Source: JABDIY01 sp963803845
GTDB taxonomy: Bacteria; Actinomycetota; Acidimicrobiia; Acidimicrobiales; SZUA-35
NCBI GenBank assembly: GCA_963803845.1
Contig: CAWDNZ010000005.1
Location: 1,054,001-1,118,000 of the forward strand
Direction: 5' to 3'
Length of the DNA: 64,000 nt
Below are positions 7,696 through 17,194 of this stretch, piece by piece. Numbering within the stretch: position 1 is the first letter of the stretch; every line of letters starts with the position of its first letter. The notes beneath the pieces are model-generated. The model did no database searches. It saw only the letters and a program-made list of their open reading frames with translations, and was not told where the DNA came from. Position numbers and translations under genes: made by a program.

Positions 7696-9393
7696 TCAAA
7701 TTCCCGCCTTCTCGTCCGGTTCCGGTTCCCACCGGTTGCTGAGAATCTCCAAGGCGGCCAGGCGGTTGTTCAGCTTGATGGACAGCTCTTCGGCCACCTG
7801 GTTCTCGATCAGACCGCTTCGGAGAATCTCACCCAATGCACTCTGTTCGGCCACCAACGCCTCCCGACGGGCCCGTATGAGCATCTCGGCCCCTAGTTCG
7901 GGATGGGCCCGCACATGCTGAGCTAGACCGCGGGATGCTATCTGTACATCGTCGGCATAGGCCAACGACAGCGCCTCTGCCATCTCTCGCCCGATCACTC
8001 CTTCGGAGCCAAGTTGGCCAACTGTGGCCTGTCCGGCTCGGCGCATGTGGATAACCGCTTGATGGGTCTGCTGTTCCAGTTCCATCTCGGTTCTACCAGA
8101 CAGGCCGAGTCGACGGATGAGGCCGGTGATGGTAAGACCCTGAACCAGCAAGGTGAACAACACAACGCCGAAGGTCATGACCAGAACGGTCTGGATCGCT
8201 TCGCCACCGACCTCTTCTCGCAGGGCCTCGTTGTCCTTGATGATCAGCGCTAGAGCGAGTGAAATCGCCCCTCGCAGTCCTCCCCAGAACATCACGTGCT
8301 GAAAGTTCCGAGGGATACTCCGAGTGGGCTGGATCAGACCGTTGAAGGCGGTGAGGCCGTACACAACCACAACTCGAACGGCCAACACGGTGACAACGGC
8401 CAGCACAACTGGCCACCATTCGGTGAAGAGGTCGCGAAGGCCGATCGTGAGTCCGATAAAGAGGAATACCAATGAGTTGACGAGGAACGTGAGCAGTTCC
8501 CAGAAATGCTCGAGCGTCATTCGAGTCGTAGGAGAGGTGTTTCCGATTCCTCGTGTGCCCACCATGAGCCCGGCGGCTACGACGGCAAGGATTCCCGAGA
8601 AGTGCAGGTCGTCCCGCCCGATGAGGAGCCCAAACTCCTCTGCCATAAGGAACGATCCGAAGGCGAGGGCGAGGGTGGTGGACGTCTCGATGAGAGCGTC
8701 GTCGACCCCGGCGAGGATGACCTCGCTGACCACGTACCCCAGGACCAAGCCGACGGCGAGGCCGCCGGCCGAAACGATGAAGAAGTCTCCGAACGCATCA
8801 GCGAGGCCGAACGCTTGGCCCTCGGCAACGTCGAGAGCAACGCCGAACACCACGACAGCTACAGCATCGTTGAAGAGCGATTCTCCTTCTACCAGGACGC
8901 TCAGTCGCTTGGGCGTACCCAGCGACTTGAAGAAGGCGATTACCGCCACAGGATCGGTGGCGGAGATAAGAGCACCGAAGGCGAAACTCAGCGCCCATGG
9001 CACGTCGAGCACCAGGTGGACCACCGTCCCTACAGCGAAGGACCCGGTAAGGGTTCCCGCCAGCGCCAGGGTGAGGATTGGAACAAGATCGGCCTTGAGC
9101 TTCTTCCACGGCAGGTTGAGCGTCGCTTCAAACAGGAGCGGGGGCACCAGCAATGCCAGAATGAGGTCCGAACTGGCCTCCACCGACACCACCTCCCCGA
9201 GCCCGGCGGCTACGAAACCAGCGAGCACCAAGGCCACGGTGAATGGGAAGCGGGCACGTCGGGCGAAGACGGCAACCGCGGCAGCAATACCCAACAAGAT
9301 GACCACTGCGGTCTCTTGTTTGATTAGCTGTGACGTTTCCTCTTCAGCCGCCAGGATCAACGGAATTAGACTCACAGTGGAGATGGTAATCAC
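7696..9393 (-). CDS. Na+/H+ antiporter, CPA1 (NhaP/NHE) family
   Basis: A 565-residue inner-membrane antiporter exchanging Na+ (or K+) for H+. About twelve hydrophobic segments span residues 28-430. The CPA1 signatures are intact: SATDPVAV with the transport Asp, and VEGESLFNDAVAVV with the ND pair typical of electroneutral members. A hydrophilic tail of about 130 residues (430-565), rich in Glu, Arg and Gln and probably helical, would be cytoplasmic and regulatory. It is the first gene of a three-gene operon with a Usp-like protein and the SGNH protein. Confidence 0.95.
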   Translation of the reverse strand: MITISTVSLIPLILAAEEETSQLIKQETAVVILLGIAAAVAVFARRARFPFTVALVLAGFVAAGLGEVVSVEASSDLILALLVPPLLFEATLNLPWKKLKADLVPILTLALAGTLTGSFAVGTVVHLVLDVPWALSFAFGALISATDPVAVIAFFKSLGTPKRLSVLVEGESLFNDAVAVVVFGVALDVAEGQAFGLADAFGDFFIVSAGGLAVGLVLGYVVSEVILAGVDDALIETSTTLALAFGSFLMAEEFGLLIGRDDLHFSGILAVVAAGLMVGTRGIGNTSPTTRMTLEHFWELLTFLVNSLVFLFIGLTIGLRDLFTEWWPVVLAVVTVLAVRVVVVYGLTAFNGLIQPTRSIPRNFQHVMFWGGLRGAISLALALIIKDNEALREEVGGEAIQTVLVMTFGVVLFTLLVQGLTITGLIRRLGLSGRTEMELEQQTHQAVIHMRRAGQATVGQLGSEGVIGREMAEALSLAYADDVQIASRGLAQHVRAHPELGAEMLIRARREALVAEQSALGEILRSGLIENQVAEELSIKLNNRLAALEILSNRWEPEPDEKAGI

Positions 9394-9534
9394 CTACAAC
9401 CGCCCGAACCTCCGGTTTGTTGGGGCAACATTGGTCCACAATGACCGTTTACCAGCGTTTCGAGAGATCTCGTTGACCGCTTCGACCTGCGGTCGAGCGT
9501 GCCGACCTAGGCCATTGGCTCGGAGTGCGGTGAG

Positions 9535-10863
9535 CTACTTGGCTCGCTCGATCGCCCGATTGAGCAGGTTTTCAAGCATCTCCTGCCGCCCGCTCACCGG
9601 CTTGGGATCGATATTGTCCGCCATCACCTGAGCGTGCAGGTCAGCGAGGCTGAGGTTGCCCGCCATGATGTCTCGTCCCATCGGCCCGGACCAGTCCGCA
9701 TACCGCTCAGAGCGAAACTCGCCGATGGGGTCATTCTCGATGAGGCTGGCGGCCACCAGCAAGGCACGCGCCATCGTGTCCATTGCACCGATGTGTCCGT
9801 GAAACAGATCATCGCGGGCCAAGCTCTGCCGCCGAAGTTTGGTATCGAACATGAAGCCGCCAGTGGTGAAGCCACCGCCCTTCAAGATTTCGTACACGGG
9901 AAAACTCATTTGGTCCACGCTGTTGGGAAACTGGTCGGTATCCCAACCGAGGCGGTCGTCGCCGCGGTTCGCATCGATGCTCCCGAAAATCCCAAATGAA
10001 ACAGCGGTTGCGATCTCGTGAGCGAAGTCATGCCCGGAAAGGGTGGCGTGATTCCCCTCGATGTTGACCTTGATCTCGTTTTCGAGCCCATAGCGCTGAA
10101 GGAACCCGTACACGGTGGCGGTGTCGTAGTCATACTGGTGTTTGGTGGGTTCCTGGGGCTTGGGTTCCAGCAGAATGGTTCCCTCAAAACCGATGTCGTG
10201 CTTGTACTGAACCACCATGTTGAGAAACCGACCCAGTTGGTCGAGTTCTTGGGCCATGTCGGTGTTGAGCAGAGTTTCGTAGCCTTCTCGGCCACCCCAC
10301 AGCACATAGTTCGCTCCGTTGAGCCGGTAGGTGGCATCCATACAGTGCTTGACCTGGGCCGCCGCATGGGCGAACACCAGGGGATTGGGGTTCGTAGCGG
10401 CACCGGCGGCGTACCGGGGCTGGTAGAACGCCTGCGCGGTTCCCCAGAGAAGTTTCGTTCCCGTGCGAGCCATGTGGGCCTCGGCCTGTTCCACCATGAC
10501 ATCGAAGTTGTTGCAGCTCTCAGCAAAAGTTGCGCCCTCGGGGGCGATGTCCCGATCGTGAAAAGAGAAGAACGGTGCGCCGAGCTTCTCGAAAAATTCG
10601 AATGCCATCTCCATTTTGACAGCAGCCCGGTCCATCGGATCGCCGCCGGGACGATTCCACGGACGGTCGAACGTGCCGGCTCCAAAGATGTCTGAACCAT
10701 CCCAGGCAAACGAGTGCCAATAACACACACCGAAGCGGAGATGGTCCTCCATCGACTTTCCCAAAACGATGCGGTCCCGATCATACCAACGAAAGGCCAG
10801 GGGATTGTCGGACCCTGGGCCTTCGTAGTGGATGGGGCCCACGCCTTCAAAGAATTCCGACAT
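9535..10863 (-). CDS. xylA: Xylose isomerase
   Basis: Converts D-xylose to D-xylulose (EC 5.3.1.5) using two divalent metals in a TIM barrel. At 442 residues it matches class II enzymes. Visible landmarks are FHDRD with the catalytic His102 and Asp105, LWGGREGYE, LEPKPQEPTKHQYD with metal-binding acids, and NIEGNHATLSGHDF. No xylulokinase, transporter or regulator is next to it, so the gene stands alone between the antiporter operon and the divergent chloride transporter. Confidence 0.97.
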   Translation of the reverse strand: MSEFFEGVGPIHYEGPGSDNPLAFRWYDRDRIVLGKSMEDHLRFGVCYWHSFAWDGSDIFGAGTFDRPWNRPGGDPMDRAAVKMEMAFEFFEKLGAPFFSFHDRDIAPEGATFAESCNNFDVMVEQAEAHMARTGTKLLWGTAQAFYQPRYAAGAATNPNPLVFAHAAAQVKHCMDATYRLNGANYVLWGGREGYETLLNTDMAQELDQLGRFLNMVVQYKHDIGFEGTILLEPKPQEPTKHQYDYDTATVYGFLQRYGLENEIKVNIEGNHATLSGHDFAHEIATAVSFGIFGSIDANRGDDRLGWDTDQFPNSVDQMSFPVYEILKGGGFTTGGFMFDTKLRRQSLARDDLFHGHIGAMDTMARALLVAASLIENDPIGEFRSERYADWSGPMGRDIMAGNLSLADLHAQVMADNIDPKPVSGRQEMLENLLNRAIERAK

Positions 10864-11028
10864 CGTTCCGCTCCTCGGCTTCGGTGCTGATCGGTTTTCA
10901 TCGTAGACGGCACCCAGGGACGGAGCGGCATTCGTATCCGGCGATCGGTCCCTGCCTGTGGCGTATGTCCCGGTTTCGGTCTGAAGACGTGCCCCAACTC
11001 AAAGAGCGGCAACGCGTAGGCTCCTCCA

Positions 11029-12717
11029 GTGCCGGTTTCGCAGTCGTTCCGAGAGGGATTTGAGGACACCCGGGCGTCGACGCGCGCCAACTCGGTGACC
11101 GGGGCCAATGGTGTCGCCCGTTTCGCAACCTATGCAGCCCTCGGCGCTGTGGTTGGCCTGATTGTCGCAACGCTCGAATGGGTCACCGTCGACGGACTAC
11201 TTCACTGGCTCTTAGATGAGGACCGATCGATCCTGGTCATGATGGTGGCACCCGGCGTCGGGTTGACCATCGCCGCCGTTGTCCTGCATTTCGGGGGCCG
11301 AACTGACTCTTCCACTTCAGATGCGTTCGTTGGGGCCTTTCACAAGAGGCACCAACTGAATCCATTTCGCTTGGCGCCAAAGCTGGCTGCAGCCGTGGCG
11401 ACGATCGGAGGCGGCGGGGCGCTCGGGATGGAAGGCCCGTCGGTGTATACCGGTGCGGTCCTGGGTCAGTGGCTGGACAATCGCCACTTGAAGTTCCTTG
11501 GCCGGCGGAGTAGCCAGCGAATCTTGCTCGTCGCCGGGGCGGCCGCCGGGGTTTCGGCCATATTCCGGGCACCCGCTACGGGCGTACTTTTTGCATTGGA
11601 GGCGCCCTATCGACGAGACATCGCCCGACACGCCTTGATACCTGCCCTCGTGGCGTCCTCTGTCTCCTACCTCGTATTCGTCTTCCTGCTCGGTGCGGAA
11701 CGCCTGCTGCCAATCCAGGCATCAGAGTTTTCCATAACGGATGAGGTGGTTGGTTCGGTCGTTTTAGGGATCGTCGGCGGGCTCACAGCACGCGGGTTGG
11801 CCATGCTCTTTCATGAGGCCAAGGAAATGCCGGTTCGGCTTCAAATAGGTGTACGGCTGCCGTTGGTGGCGGCGATTCTAGGTCTTGCGGTATTGGCGGC
11901 GGATGCATTGGTGAGCATGCCGATCACGCTCGGCCCGGCGGCTGATCTCATCACCGAGATCGTGCTCGATCCGTCTGTTTCCGTTGGGGTCCTCCTAGGG
12001 CTGTTCGCGCTTCGAGCGCTCGCTACGTCCGCCACGTTGGCTGCCGGTGGGGTAGGCGGGGTGTTTCTGCCCCTGGTGGTGCAGGGTCTCCTTCTGGGTC
12101 GGGTGGTCGGATTACTGTTTGACTCCCAGACCGTCGGACTCTTCCCCGTGGTCGGTTTGGCCGCCGTTCTCGGCGCCGGGTACCGAACGCCGCTGGCGGC
12201 AGTGATGTTCGTTGCCGAAACCACCGGTCGAGCGGAGTTCGTTATTCCCGCCTTGCTGGCCACAGCCGTCTCCCAAGCAATGATGGGGGAGTATTCGGTT
12301 TCGAGCGGTCAGGTGGGGGAGCGACGGGGCCATCTGGAACAACGTTTGGACTTGCCGGTGGATCGTGTGACCATCGAAAACGTCGGTTTCCTGTCGCCAT
12401 CGGACGGGCTCCTGGAGGTGGTGGATCGGCTCGGCGGTAATCCTGATTCACCGGCCGTCCCGGTAGCCGATACCGAGTACCGGGGTCTTTTGGTTCTGCA
12501 CGACATCGCCAAAGCACTTCACGATCATGGACTTGACGCCACTGTGGGCGACGGGATGCGGGATATTCCTGCGATCGCTGCAGGCTCGCAGGCCATGGAT
12601 GCCGCTCGACTGATGAATCAGAATGACACCGCTGCGGTCGCAGTCATCAATGCCGAAGGAATGCCCATTGGCGTCGTGAGCGCTCTCTCGCTGACCGGCC
12701 TGAGGGATCTTGACTAA
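11029..12717 (+). CDS. CLC-family chloride channel/antiporter with C-terminal CBS pair
   Basis: A 562-residue membrane protein transporting Cl- (channel or Cl-/H+ exchange). The CLC core includes GGGGALGMEGPSVYTG with the gating glutamate E135 of the GxEGP motif, and GGVGGVFLPLVV corresponding to the second selectivity loop (usually GIFAP). Residues about 430-560 form a degenerate CBS pair, including an adenine-pocket-like segment VGVVSALSLTG. The start is GTG at 11029 with a GTAGG 8 nt upstream. The 165-bp divergent gap to xylA holds both promoters; I checked it for a fluoride riboswitch and saw none. Confidence 0.92.
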   Translation: MPVSQSFREGFEDTRASTRANSVTGANGVARFATYAALGAVVGLIVATLEWVTVDGLLHWLLDEDRSILVMMVAPGVGLTIAAVVLHFGGRTDSSTSDAFVGAFHKRHQLNPFRLAPKLAAAVATIGGGGALGMEGPSVYTGAVLGQWLDNRHLKFLGRRSSQRILLVAGAAAGVSAIFRAPATGVLFALEAPYRRDIARHALIPALVASSVSYLVFVFLLGAERLLPIQASEFSITDEVVGSVVLGIVGGLTARGLAMLFHEAKEMPVRLQIGVRLPLVAAILGLAVLAADALVSMPITLGPAADLITEIVLDPSVSVGVLLGLFALRALATSATLAAGGVGGVFLPLVVQGLLLGRVVGLLFDSQTVGLFPVVGLAAVLGAGYRTPLAAVMFVAETTGRAEFVIPALLATAVSQAMMGEYSVSSGQVGERRGHLEQRLDLPVDRVTIENVGFLSPSDGLLEVVDRLGGNPDSPAVPVADTEYRGLLVLHDIAKALHDHGLDATVGDGMRDIPAIAAGSQAMDAARLMNQNDTAAVAVINAEGMPIGVVSALSLTGLRDLD

Positions 12718-12767
12718 TACCGTCGGAAAACTGGCAGGAGATTGATGCACCTGATACCACTGCAAGC

Positions 12768-12806
12768 GGAGGAGTGGAGCGCTTGGCGGAGCCGGTCCAC
12801 TCCTCC
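12768..12806. terminator. Bidirectional hairpin between convergent genes
   Basis: A perfect 11-bp inverted repeat, GGAGGAGTGGA and TCCACTCCTCC, with a 17-nt loop lies between the end of the chloride transporter and the end of the GGDEF gene. The position suggests a shared terminator. No long U tract follows on either side, so efficiency is uncertain. Confidence 0.5.
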
Positions 12807-12815
12807 ACAAAGGGA

Positions 12816-14564
12816 CTAGGTGGAGCTACTGAGGTTTGGTGTCGGAGCGGCACTGCGGAGCTTCTTTCCGCGCTTTCGCTCGTACATCGCTGCGTCTGCC
12901 GCCGCGATCAGCTGATCGACCTCCGCCGATGTTTCTCCAATTGTGTACCCGACCGATGCGGAGACTCGCACGGTGAGATCCGGGCTGACCACCACCGGCT
13001 CTGCACAGGCAGCTTCGAGTCGAAGTCGGAAACGCTCCGCATCCTCGGCGAGCGTGAGGCCTTCGGCAAATCCCACGAACTCATCCCCCCCCAATCGGGC
13101 GAGGGAATCGTCGGCCTTGAGTGAGTTCCGTAGGCGGCGAGCCACGCTTTGCAGGACGACGTCGCCCGCCGCATGGCCGAACGTGTCGTTAACGGGCTTG
13201 AAGCAGTCAAGGTCCAAGAGAAAGACCAAGAGCGGACTGGACTTACCCAGACGCTCCTCCAGCTGGCGCCGGAACTCGCCGGCATTCAGCAGACCAGTAA
13301 GGTGATCGTGACGAGCTTGGTGTTGAACAAGTTGCTGTTCCGCTCGCTCGCTGGTGATGTCGGAGAGCTGAGCTGCAACGAGGTTCTCGCTGACTGCGTA
13401 AACACGAACCCTGGCCCAGCGGGCGGCTGAGCCCTCCCCGGACTCGTAGTCGAAATGATCCTCGATCCGATTGGCCAGGACGGCTGCGATTCGCTCACTC
13501 AGCTGAGTGTGCGCTTTCACCATTTCTTCCCACTGGACCGTCGTTGGCAATCCCAGAAGCTCCGCAGCAGGTTTGTTGATCCGATCGACCACCGGCGGTG
13601 CAGCTTCGCCGTCGGTGCGAACGATCATGAGGCCGTCGGTCATGTGCTTCACAACCGACGCATGACGCCGTTGCGCCTCGCCATCAAGCCAATCGCTCGA
13701 GATATCCACGGTGACGCCATGAATTTGTGGCTCTCCATGATCGACGGTGATCAACCTCATCGAGGTGCGGACCGTGCGCGGAGACCGGACGTTCAGCTCG
13801 TGGACAAAACTGCTGTAGCCGATCGATTGGAGTTCCTCGAGTTGGCTCTCCCAGTCAGACCGCATATCGGCGGGGAGGATGTCCTCGATCTTGGTCCCAA
13901 CCAGTTCTTCGCCAGACACGCCGACCAGCCACGAGACCGGGCCGATGACTTCGCTCACCATTCCGTCCAAATTCGCCTGCCACACCAAGGCTCGAACCGA
14001 CTGCAAGGATCGGGCAAAGGAGTTCAAAGGAAGCTCGCTCGCTGACCACAGGGCCGTTACGGATACGGACGCTGAGAGCCCAAGGAAGATCGCAAATGAG
14101 TACAACCACTGCTCGGGCTGGGCCAACAATCCGGCCATTCCCATCAACACGGCCGCCGTCCCGAGGAGGACCGCCGTGACTCGGGCCGACTCGAGCCAAC
14201 CCATACTCACAACTGCGGCCTCGAGTGCCAGTAGCGGAACCCACAGGTCTGGGTACAAAGCCGCCAACAACGCGATCAACCCACTATCCATGAGGACTAG
14301 GAGAATGAGGCGCGTGGCGCTTCCCTCCCCATTGCCCACAAAGCCGATGATCGCAAGGCAGGCCGCAAAGGAAAGAGCGATCGCTACGAGCGCCCCGATC
14401 GACCCCTCGAGTGGCCCCAGCGCCAGCACCAGAAACGCTATCAGTCCTAAGATCGGGTGAAGTCGCCAGTGGTAGCGGCGTAGCGCCACATGCTGCAGCT
14501 TCGATGCAGAGGACACCCATAGTGGCGCGCCTGACGGCATCGCTGTCCACCTGCGAAAACTCAT
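12816..14564 (-). CDS. Membrane diguanylate cyclase with PAS-like sensor
   Basis: A 582-residue protein predicted to make cyclic di-GMP. The N-terminal 195 residues hold about six hydrophobic helices. A PAS-like region follows (about 200-300, LVWQANLDGMVSEVIG), then a second sensor-like segment (about 300-410). The C-terminus is a GGDEF domain: the HDHLTGLLNAGEF opening, the DLDCFKPVNDTFGH metal and substrate segment, and the signature RLGGDEFVGF. The active-site motif is intact, so cyclase activity is expected. No EAL domain is present. The gene is convergent with the chloride transporter. Confidence 0.93.
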   Translation of the reverse strand: MSFRRWTAMPSGAPLWVSSASKLQHVALRRYHWRLHPILGLIAFLVLALGPLEGSIGALVAIALSFAACLAIIGFVGNGEGSATRLILLVLMDSGLIALLAALYPDLWVPLLALEAAVVSMGWLESARVTAVLLGTAAVLMGMAGLLAQPEQWLYSFAIFLGLSASVSVTALWSASELPLNSFARSLQSVRALVWQANLDGMVSEVIGPVSWLVGVSGEELVGTKIEDILPADMRSDWESQLEELQSIGYSSFVHELNVRSPRTVRTSMRLITVDHGEPQIHGVTVDISSDWLDGEAQRRHASVVKHMTDGLMIVRTDGEAAPPVVDRINKPAAELLGLPTTVQWEEMVKAHTQLSERIAAVLANRIEDHFDYESGEGSAARWARVRVYAVSENLVAAQLSDITSERAEQQLVQHQARHDHLTGLLNAGEFRRQLEERLGKSSPLLVFLLDLDCFKPVNDTFGHAAGDVVLQSVARRLRNSLKADDSLARLGGDEFVGFAEGLTLAEDAERFRLRLEAACAEPVVVSPDLTVRVSASVGYTIGETSAEVDQLIAAADAAMYERKRGKKLRSAAPTPNLSSST

Positions 14565-14668
14565 GAGTTCTCTATCGGCAGGATTCTCTTCCGGTGGAGG
14601 AAATCCCTGATCGGGTCTACCCGTGGCGGGCGATCTCTTCGATCAACCGCTCCCGGAGGGACTGAAGG

Positions 14669-14866
14669 TTGACGGCCCAGCTCGGCGCCGCTCCCACGGC
14701 CGCTTTCAAGCGGCTGAAGAAGGAGGTCGATGGCTACCGTTGGGCTCTTATCAACAAAGAAGACCTCTTTGCGGCGAACACTCTGTCTCTCGGATCCAAA
14801 GCAGGGATGATCACCCCTGACGGCACCGTGCTGAAGAACGCCGACATCCCCCGCAAAAAGGCGTAG
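14669..14866 (+). CDS. Small basic protein, hypothetical
   Basis: A possible 65-residue soluble protein starting at a TTG. The start is supported by GGAGGG placed 8 nt upstream and by a stop codon two codons before the TTG. The sequence is Lys-rich at both ends (KRLKKEVDGYRW and IPRKKA) and shows no membrane segment or recognisable domain. An overlapping open frame on the same strand from 14623 lacks such a signal. I cannot assign a function. Confidence 0.5.
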   Translation: MTAQLGAAPTAAFKRLKKEVDGYRWALINKEDLFAANTLSLGSKAGMITPDGTVLKNADIPRKKA

Positions 14867-14971
14867 GGGTCAATCACCCTGCTCCGAGTCCTGGCCGTCG
14901 TGTCCTGGTGATAGGGCCGACAATCTGGTCTTCCGTAACTGAGACAGCGCCGGATCAATTAGTCTGACGGC

Positions 14972-15823
14972 ATGGCCATCGTCACCCATTTTGAACAGAC
15001 CTCCATCGCCGACATGGAGCTCTCGTCGCAAGTCGTCGTTGAAGAAACAACGTCGGTCCGGGAAACGGTGTTGGCCATGGCCGAAGCCGATACCAGCTGT
15101 GCTTTCGTGATGAACGGAAACGAGATCACGGGCATTTTCACCGAGCACGACGTCACCCACAGGGTGGTGCGATCTCCTGACGTGTGGGACAACCCGGTGG
15201 CGATGCACATGACGCCAAACCCGCACGTAATCGAACCCGGTGCGTCCGCTATGGACGCATTGCGCCTGATGCGAACGCACCGCTTTCGGAACCTTCCCGT
15301 TCGCCTGGGCGGGGGAGAGTTCGCCAACGTCACCCATTACGACTTGATTGCGCTGGCGTCGTCGTTTCTCGACTCCGAATTCACCGATCCCAAAGAGTTC
15401 AGCGCCGAGCACGTACTCCGTTTCGTCGACTTCTATGGTATGCCCAGCAGGGTCCCGCTGGAAATCACGAGGGACACGACGCTCTTCGACACAGTCAATC
15501 TCATGATCGAGTCCGATCGTGGGCTCGTCTCAATAATCGACGATCGAGGCGTGGTGATCGGCGAGTTCACACAGCACGATGTCTTCCGTAAGGTGGCCTG
15601 CCGGGTGGAGGACCTCATCGACGAAGTGGTGGGGGACTGGATGACAACGGAGATGGCAGCGTCGCTGCCGTCGGCCAAGATCGCCGACGGGCTGCATGAA
15701 ATGGCGGCCAAGCGGCACCGCTACCTGCTACTCGTGAACGAGACGGGTCGCTCGGTTGGCATCGTGACATTCCGTGACATCGCCGAGTACTTCGACGCCG
15801 CCTTCTCCGAAGTTCCGCAATAA
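14972..15823 (+). CDS. CBS-domain protein (two Bateman modules)
   Basis: A 283-residue cytoplasmic protein made of four CBS motifs in two pairs (about 18-140 and 150-275). Typical pieces are GIFTEHDVTHRVV, MTPNPHVIEPGASAMDALRLM, GEFTQHDVFRKVA and GIVTFRDIAEYF. CBS pairs bind adenosine nucleotides and regulate partner proteins; no catalytic domain is fused. It stands alone, so its partner is unknown. The ATG is at 14972. Confidence 0.88.
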   Translation: MAIVTHFEQTSIADMELSSQVVVEETTSVRETVLAMAEADTSCAFVMNGNEITGIFTEHDVTHRVVRSPDVWDNPVAMHMTPNPHVIEPGASAMDALRLMRTHRFRNLPVRLGGGEFANVTHYDLIALASSFLDSEFTDPKEFSAEHVLRFVDFYGMPSRVPLEITRDTTLFDTVNLMIESDRGLVSIIDDRGVVIGEFTQHDVFRKVACRVEDLIDEVVGDWMTTEMAASLPSAKIADGLHEMAAKRHRYLLLVNETGRSVGIVTFRDIAEYFDAAFSEVPQ

Positions 15824-15971
15824 GTCAACGCCCGTGAACGGCGCTAGGTTCGAACCAGCACTACCAGAGCCACATACTGCGGACTCGATGCTGCGAAATG
15901 CCCGGCTTCTAGCGTAGGTAGATGTGCCTGGAGGCTAAACCACAACTGGGTTTGCGTCGAAGACAAAGTCG

Positions 15972-16589
15972 ATGGCGGCCCATAGATTCACAAGCAAGAG
16001 ATCAAGACAGCGAGGTTCCACGTTGGTGGAAGCGGCCTTTGTCGCGCCGGTCTTCTTTCTGCTGATCTTTGGTGTGATCGAGTTCGGATTTCTTTTCAAG
16101 GACAAGCTCACGACCGACAACGCCAGCCGAGTCGGTGGGCGGGCGGCGTCAGTGGCAGGAGCGGGTGACGAGTCCGATTTCCTGGTACTGCAAAGCGTTA
16201 GCCATGGACTGAACTCTATGAATCGCTCACAGGTGTCCAAGGTCATCGTCTACAGGGCGGTCACCCCACAGGATCCGGTGCCGGCGTCATGTCTTTCAAG
16301 CGGTTCACAATCGGGTCCCACCGACTTCTGCAACGTCTACGACCGTGCCGCCCTCGACGAGTTGTTCTACGAAACCGACGGGAGCGAAAATGACTTCTTT
16401 GGATGCGTATCGGGTACGTCTGCCGATCGATTCTGGTGCCCCAACAGCAGAGATGACTCTTTGACGGGGAGCCCTCCGGACTACATCGGAGTCTACGTCG
16501 AGACCGAACACGCCTTCATCACCGGGTTGTTCGGTAATGGAGCAACCCTCACACAAACCGCCGTCAACCGAATCGAGCCCACCGGATGA
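15972..16589 (+). CDS. TadE-like pilus pseudopilin 1
   Basis: A 205-residue class IVb pseudopilin-like protein. The N-terminus has the prepilin-peptidase site RG|STLVE with Glu at +5, followed by a hydrophobic helix (about residues 20-45). The ectodomain contains four cysteines (including FCNVYD, FFGCVSG and FWCPNS) and ends with TAVNRIEP, closely paralleling the next protein. TadE proteins help assemble Flp/Tad pili. The stop overlaps the next ATG as ATGA, showing translational coupling. The Tad ATPase, TadB/C and peptidase are not in the window. Confidence 0.88.
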   Translation: MAAHRFTSKRSRQRGSTLVEAAFVAPVFFLLIFGVIEFGFLFKDKLTTDNASRVGGRAASVAGAGDESDFLVLQSVSHGLNSMNRSQVSKVIVYRAVTPQDPVPASCLSSGSQSGPTDFCNVYDRAALDELFYETDGSENDFFGCVSGTSADRFWCPNSRDDSLTGSPPDYIGVYVETEHAFITGLFGNGATLTQTAVNRIEPTG

Positions 16590-17194
16590 GCTGGCTACGG
16601 AGGTCCAATACACGCAGCGAGCGCGGGTCGGTCATGGTTGAGGTCACTCTCGTCATACCCCTCCTCACCTTTCTTGTGGTTGGAACACTGGAGCTTGGCT
16701 TGGCCTGGAGTGATGCCCAGGTGGTGACGCAGGGGGCGCGAAGTGGAGCTAGGACGATCAGTCAGATGTCGACTAGCGAGCTCGCCGACCAACAAGGCCT
16801 CCTGGCCATCACCGCGACCTTCGGGCAACAGGACATCGAACTGCAGCAGGTGACTATCTTCGAATCAGGTCCCAATGGCGAGCGCCCGGCTGGTTGTCTT
16901 GGGTCCGTACCAGTGAGCAGCGGCGAATCCTGCAACATCTACGTCGGCTCTCAGTTGACTCTCGCCACGCTGAATGATGTCACCAAATGGGGTTGCGATC
17001 AGAGCGGGAGAACGGGAACGCACGACGACAATTGGTGTCCGAGCACATCGTCGAACCGTGACGCAGACCAGTCGAGCGCCACGTGGATTGGTGTGCACGT
17101 GATCGGCACCAGAACGTGGAAAACCGGATTCTTCGGCCAGGGCACACAGACCATTTCCGAGACAGCCGTGATGAGGATGGAACCCAGACAATGA
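16586..17194 (+). CDS. TadE-like pilus pseudopilin 2
   Basis: A 202-residue paralogue of the preceding protein. The cleavage site is RG|SVMVE with Glu at +5, followed by the helix VTLVIPLLTFLVVGTLELG. The cysteine layout (SCNIYVG, WGCDQ, NWCPST) and the C-terminal TAVMRMEP match the first TadE, so the two arose by duplication and may form a heterodimer. ATGA overlaps join it to both neighbours. Confidence 0.88.
   Translation: MSWLRRSNTRSERGSVMVEVTLVIPLLTFLVVGTLELGLAWSDAQVVTQGARSGARTISQMSTSELADQQGLLAITATFGQQDIELQQVTIFESGPNGERPAGCLGSVPVSSGESCNIYVGSQLTLATLNDVTKWGCDQSGRTGTHDDNWCPSTSSNRDADQSSATWIGVHVIGTRTWKTGFFGQGTQTISETAVMRMEPRQ

Noticed and set aside
8324..9631. Long open frame on the plus strand opposite the antiporter gene
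   Set aside because: It is an antisense shadow: low-complexity Ser/Thr/Arg-rich translation with no domain, while the opposite strand encodes a complete CPA1 antiporter.
10864..11028. Fluoride or other riboswitch ahead of the CLC gene
   Set aside because: I looked for the conserved crcB-motif core and found nothing convincing.
15844..15870. tRNA gene (GCTGG-TTCGAAC-CTAGC looks like a T arm on the minus strand)
   Set aside because: No matching acceptor stem, anticodon arm or D arm could be found around it.
17083..17190. N-terminal extension of the TadG protein
   Set aside because: It overlaps the upstream TadE gene in another frame; the ATG at 17191 gives the normal ATGA coupling and starts near the membrane helix.
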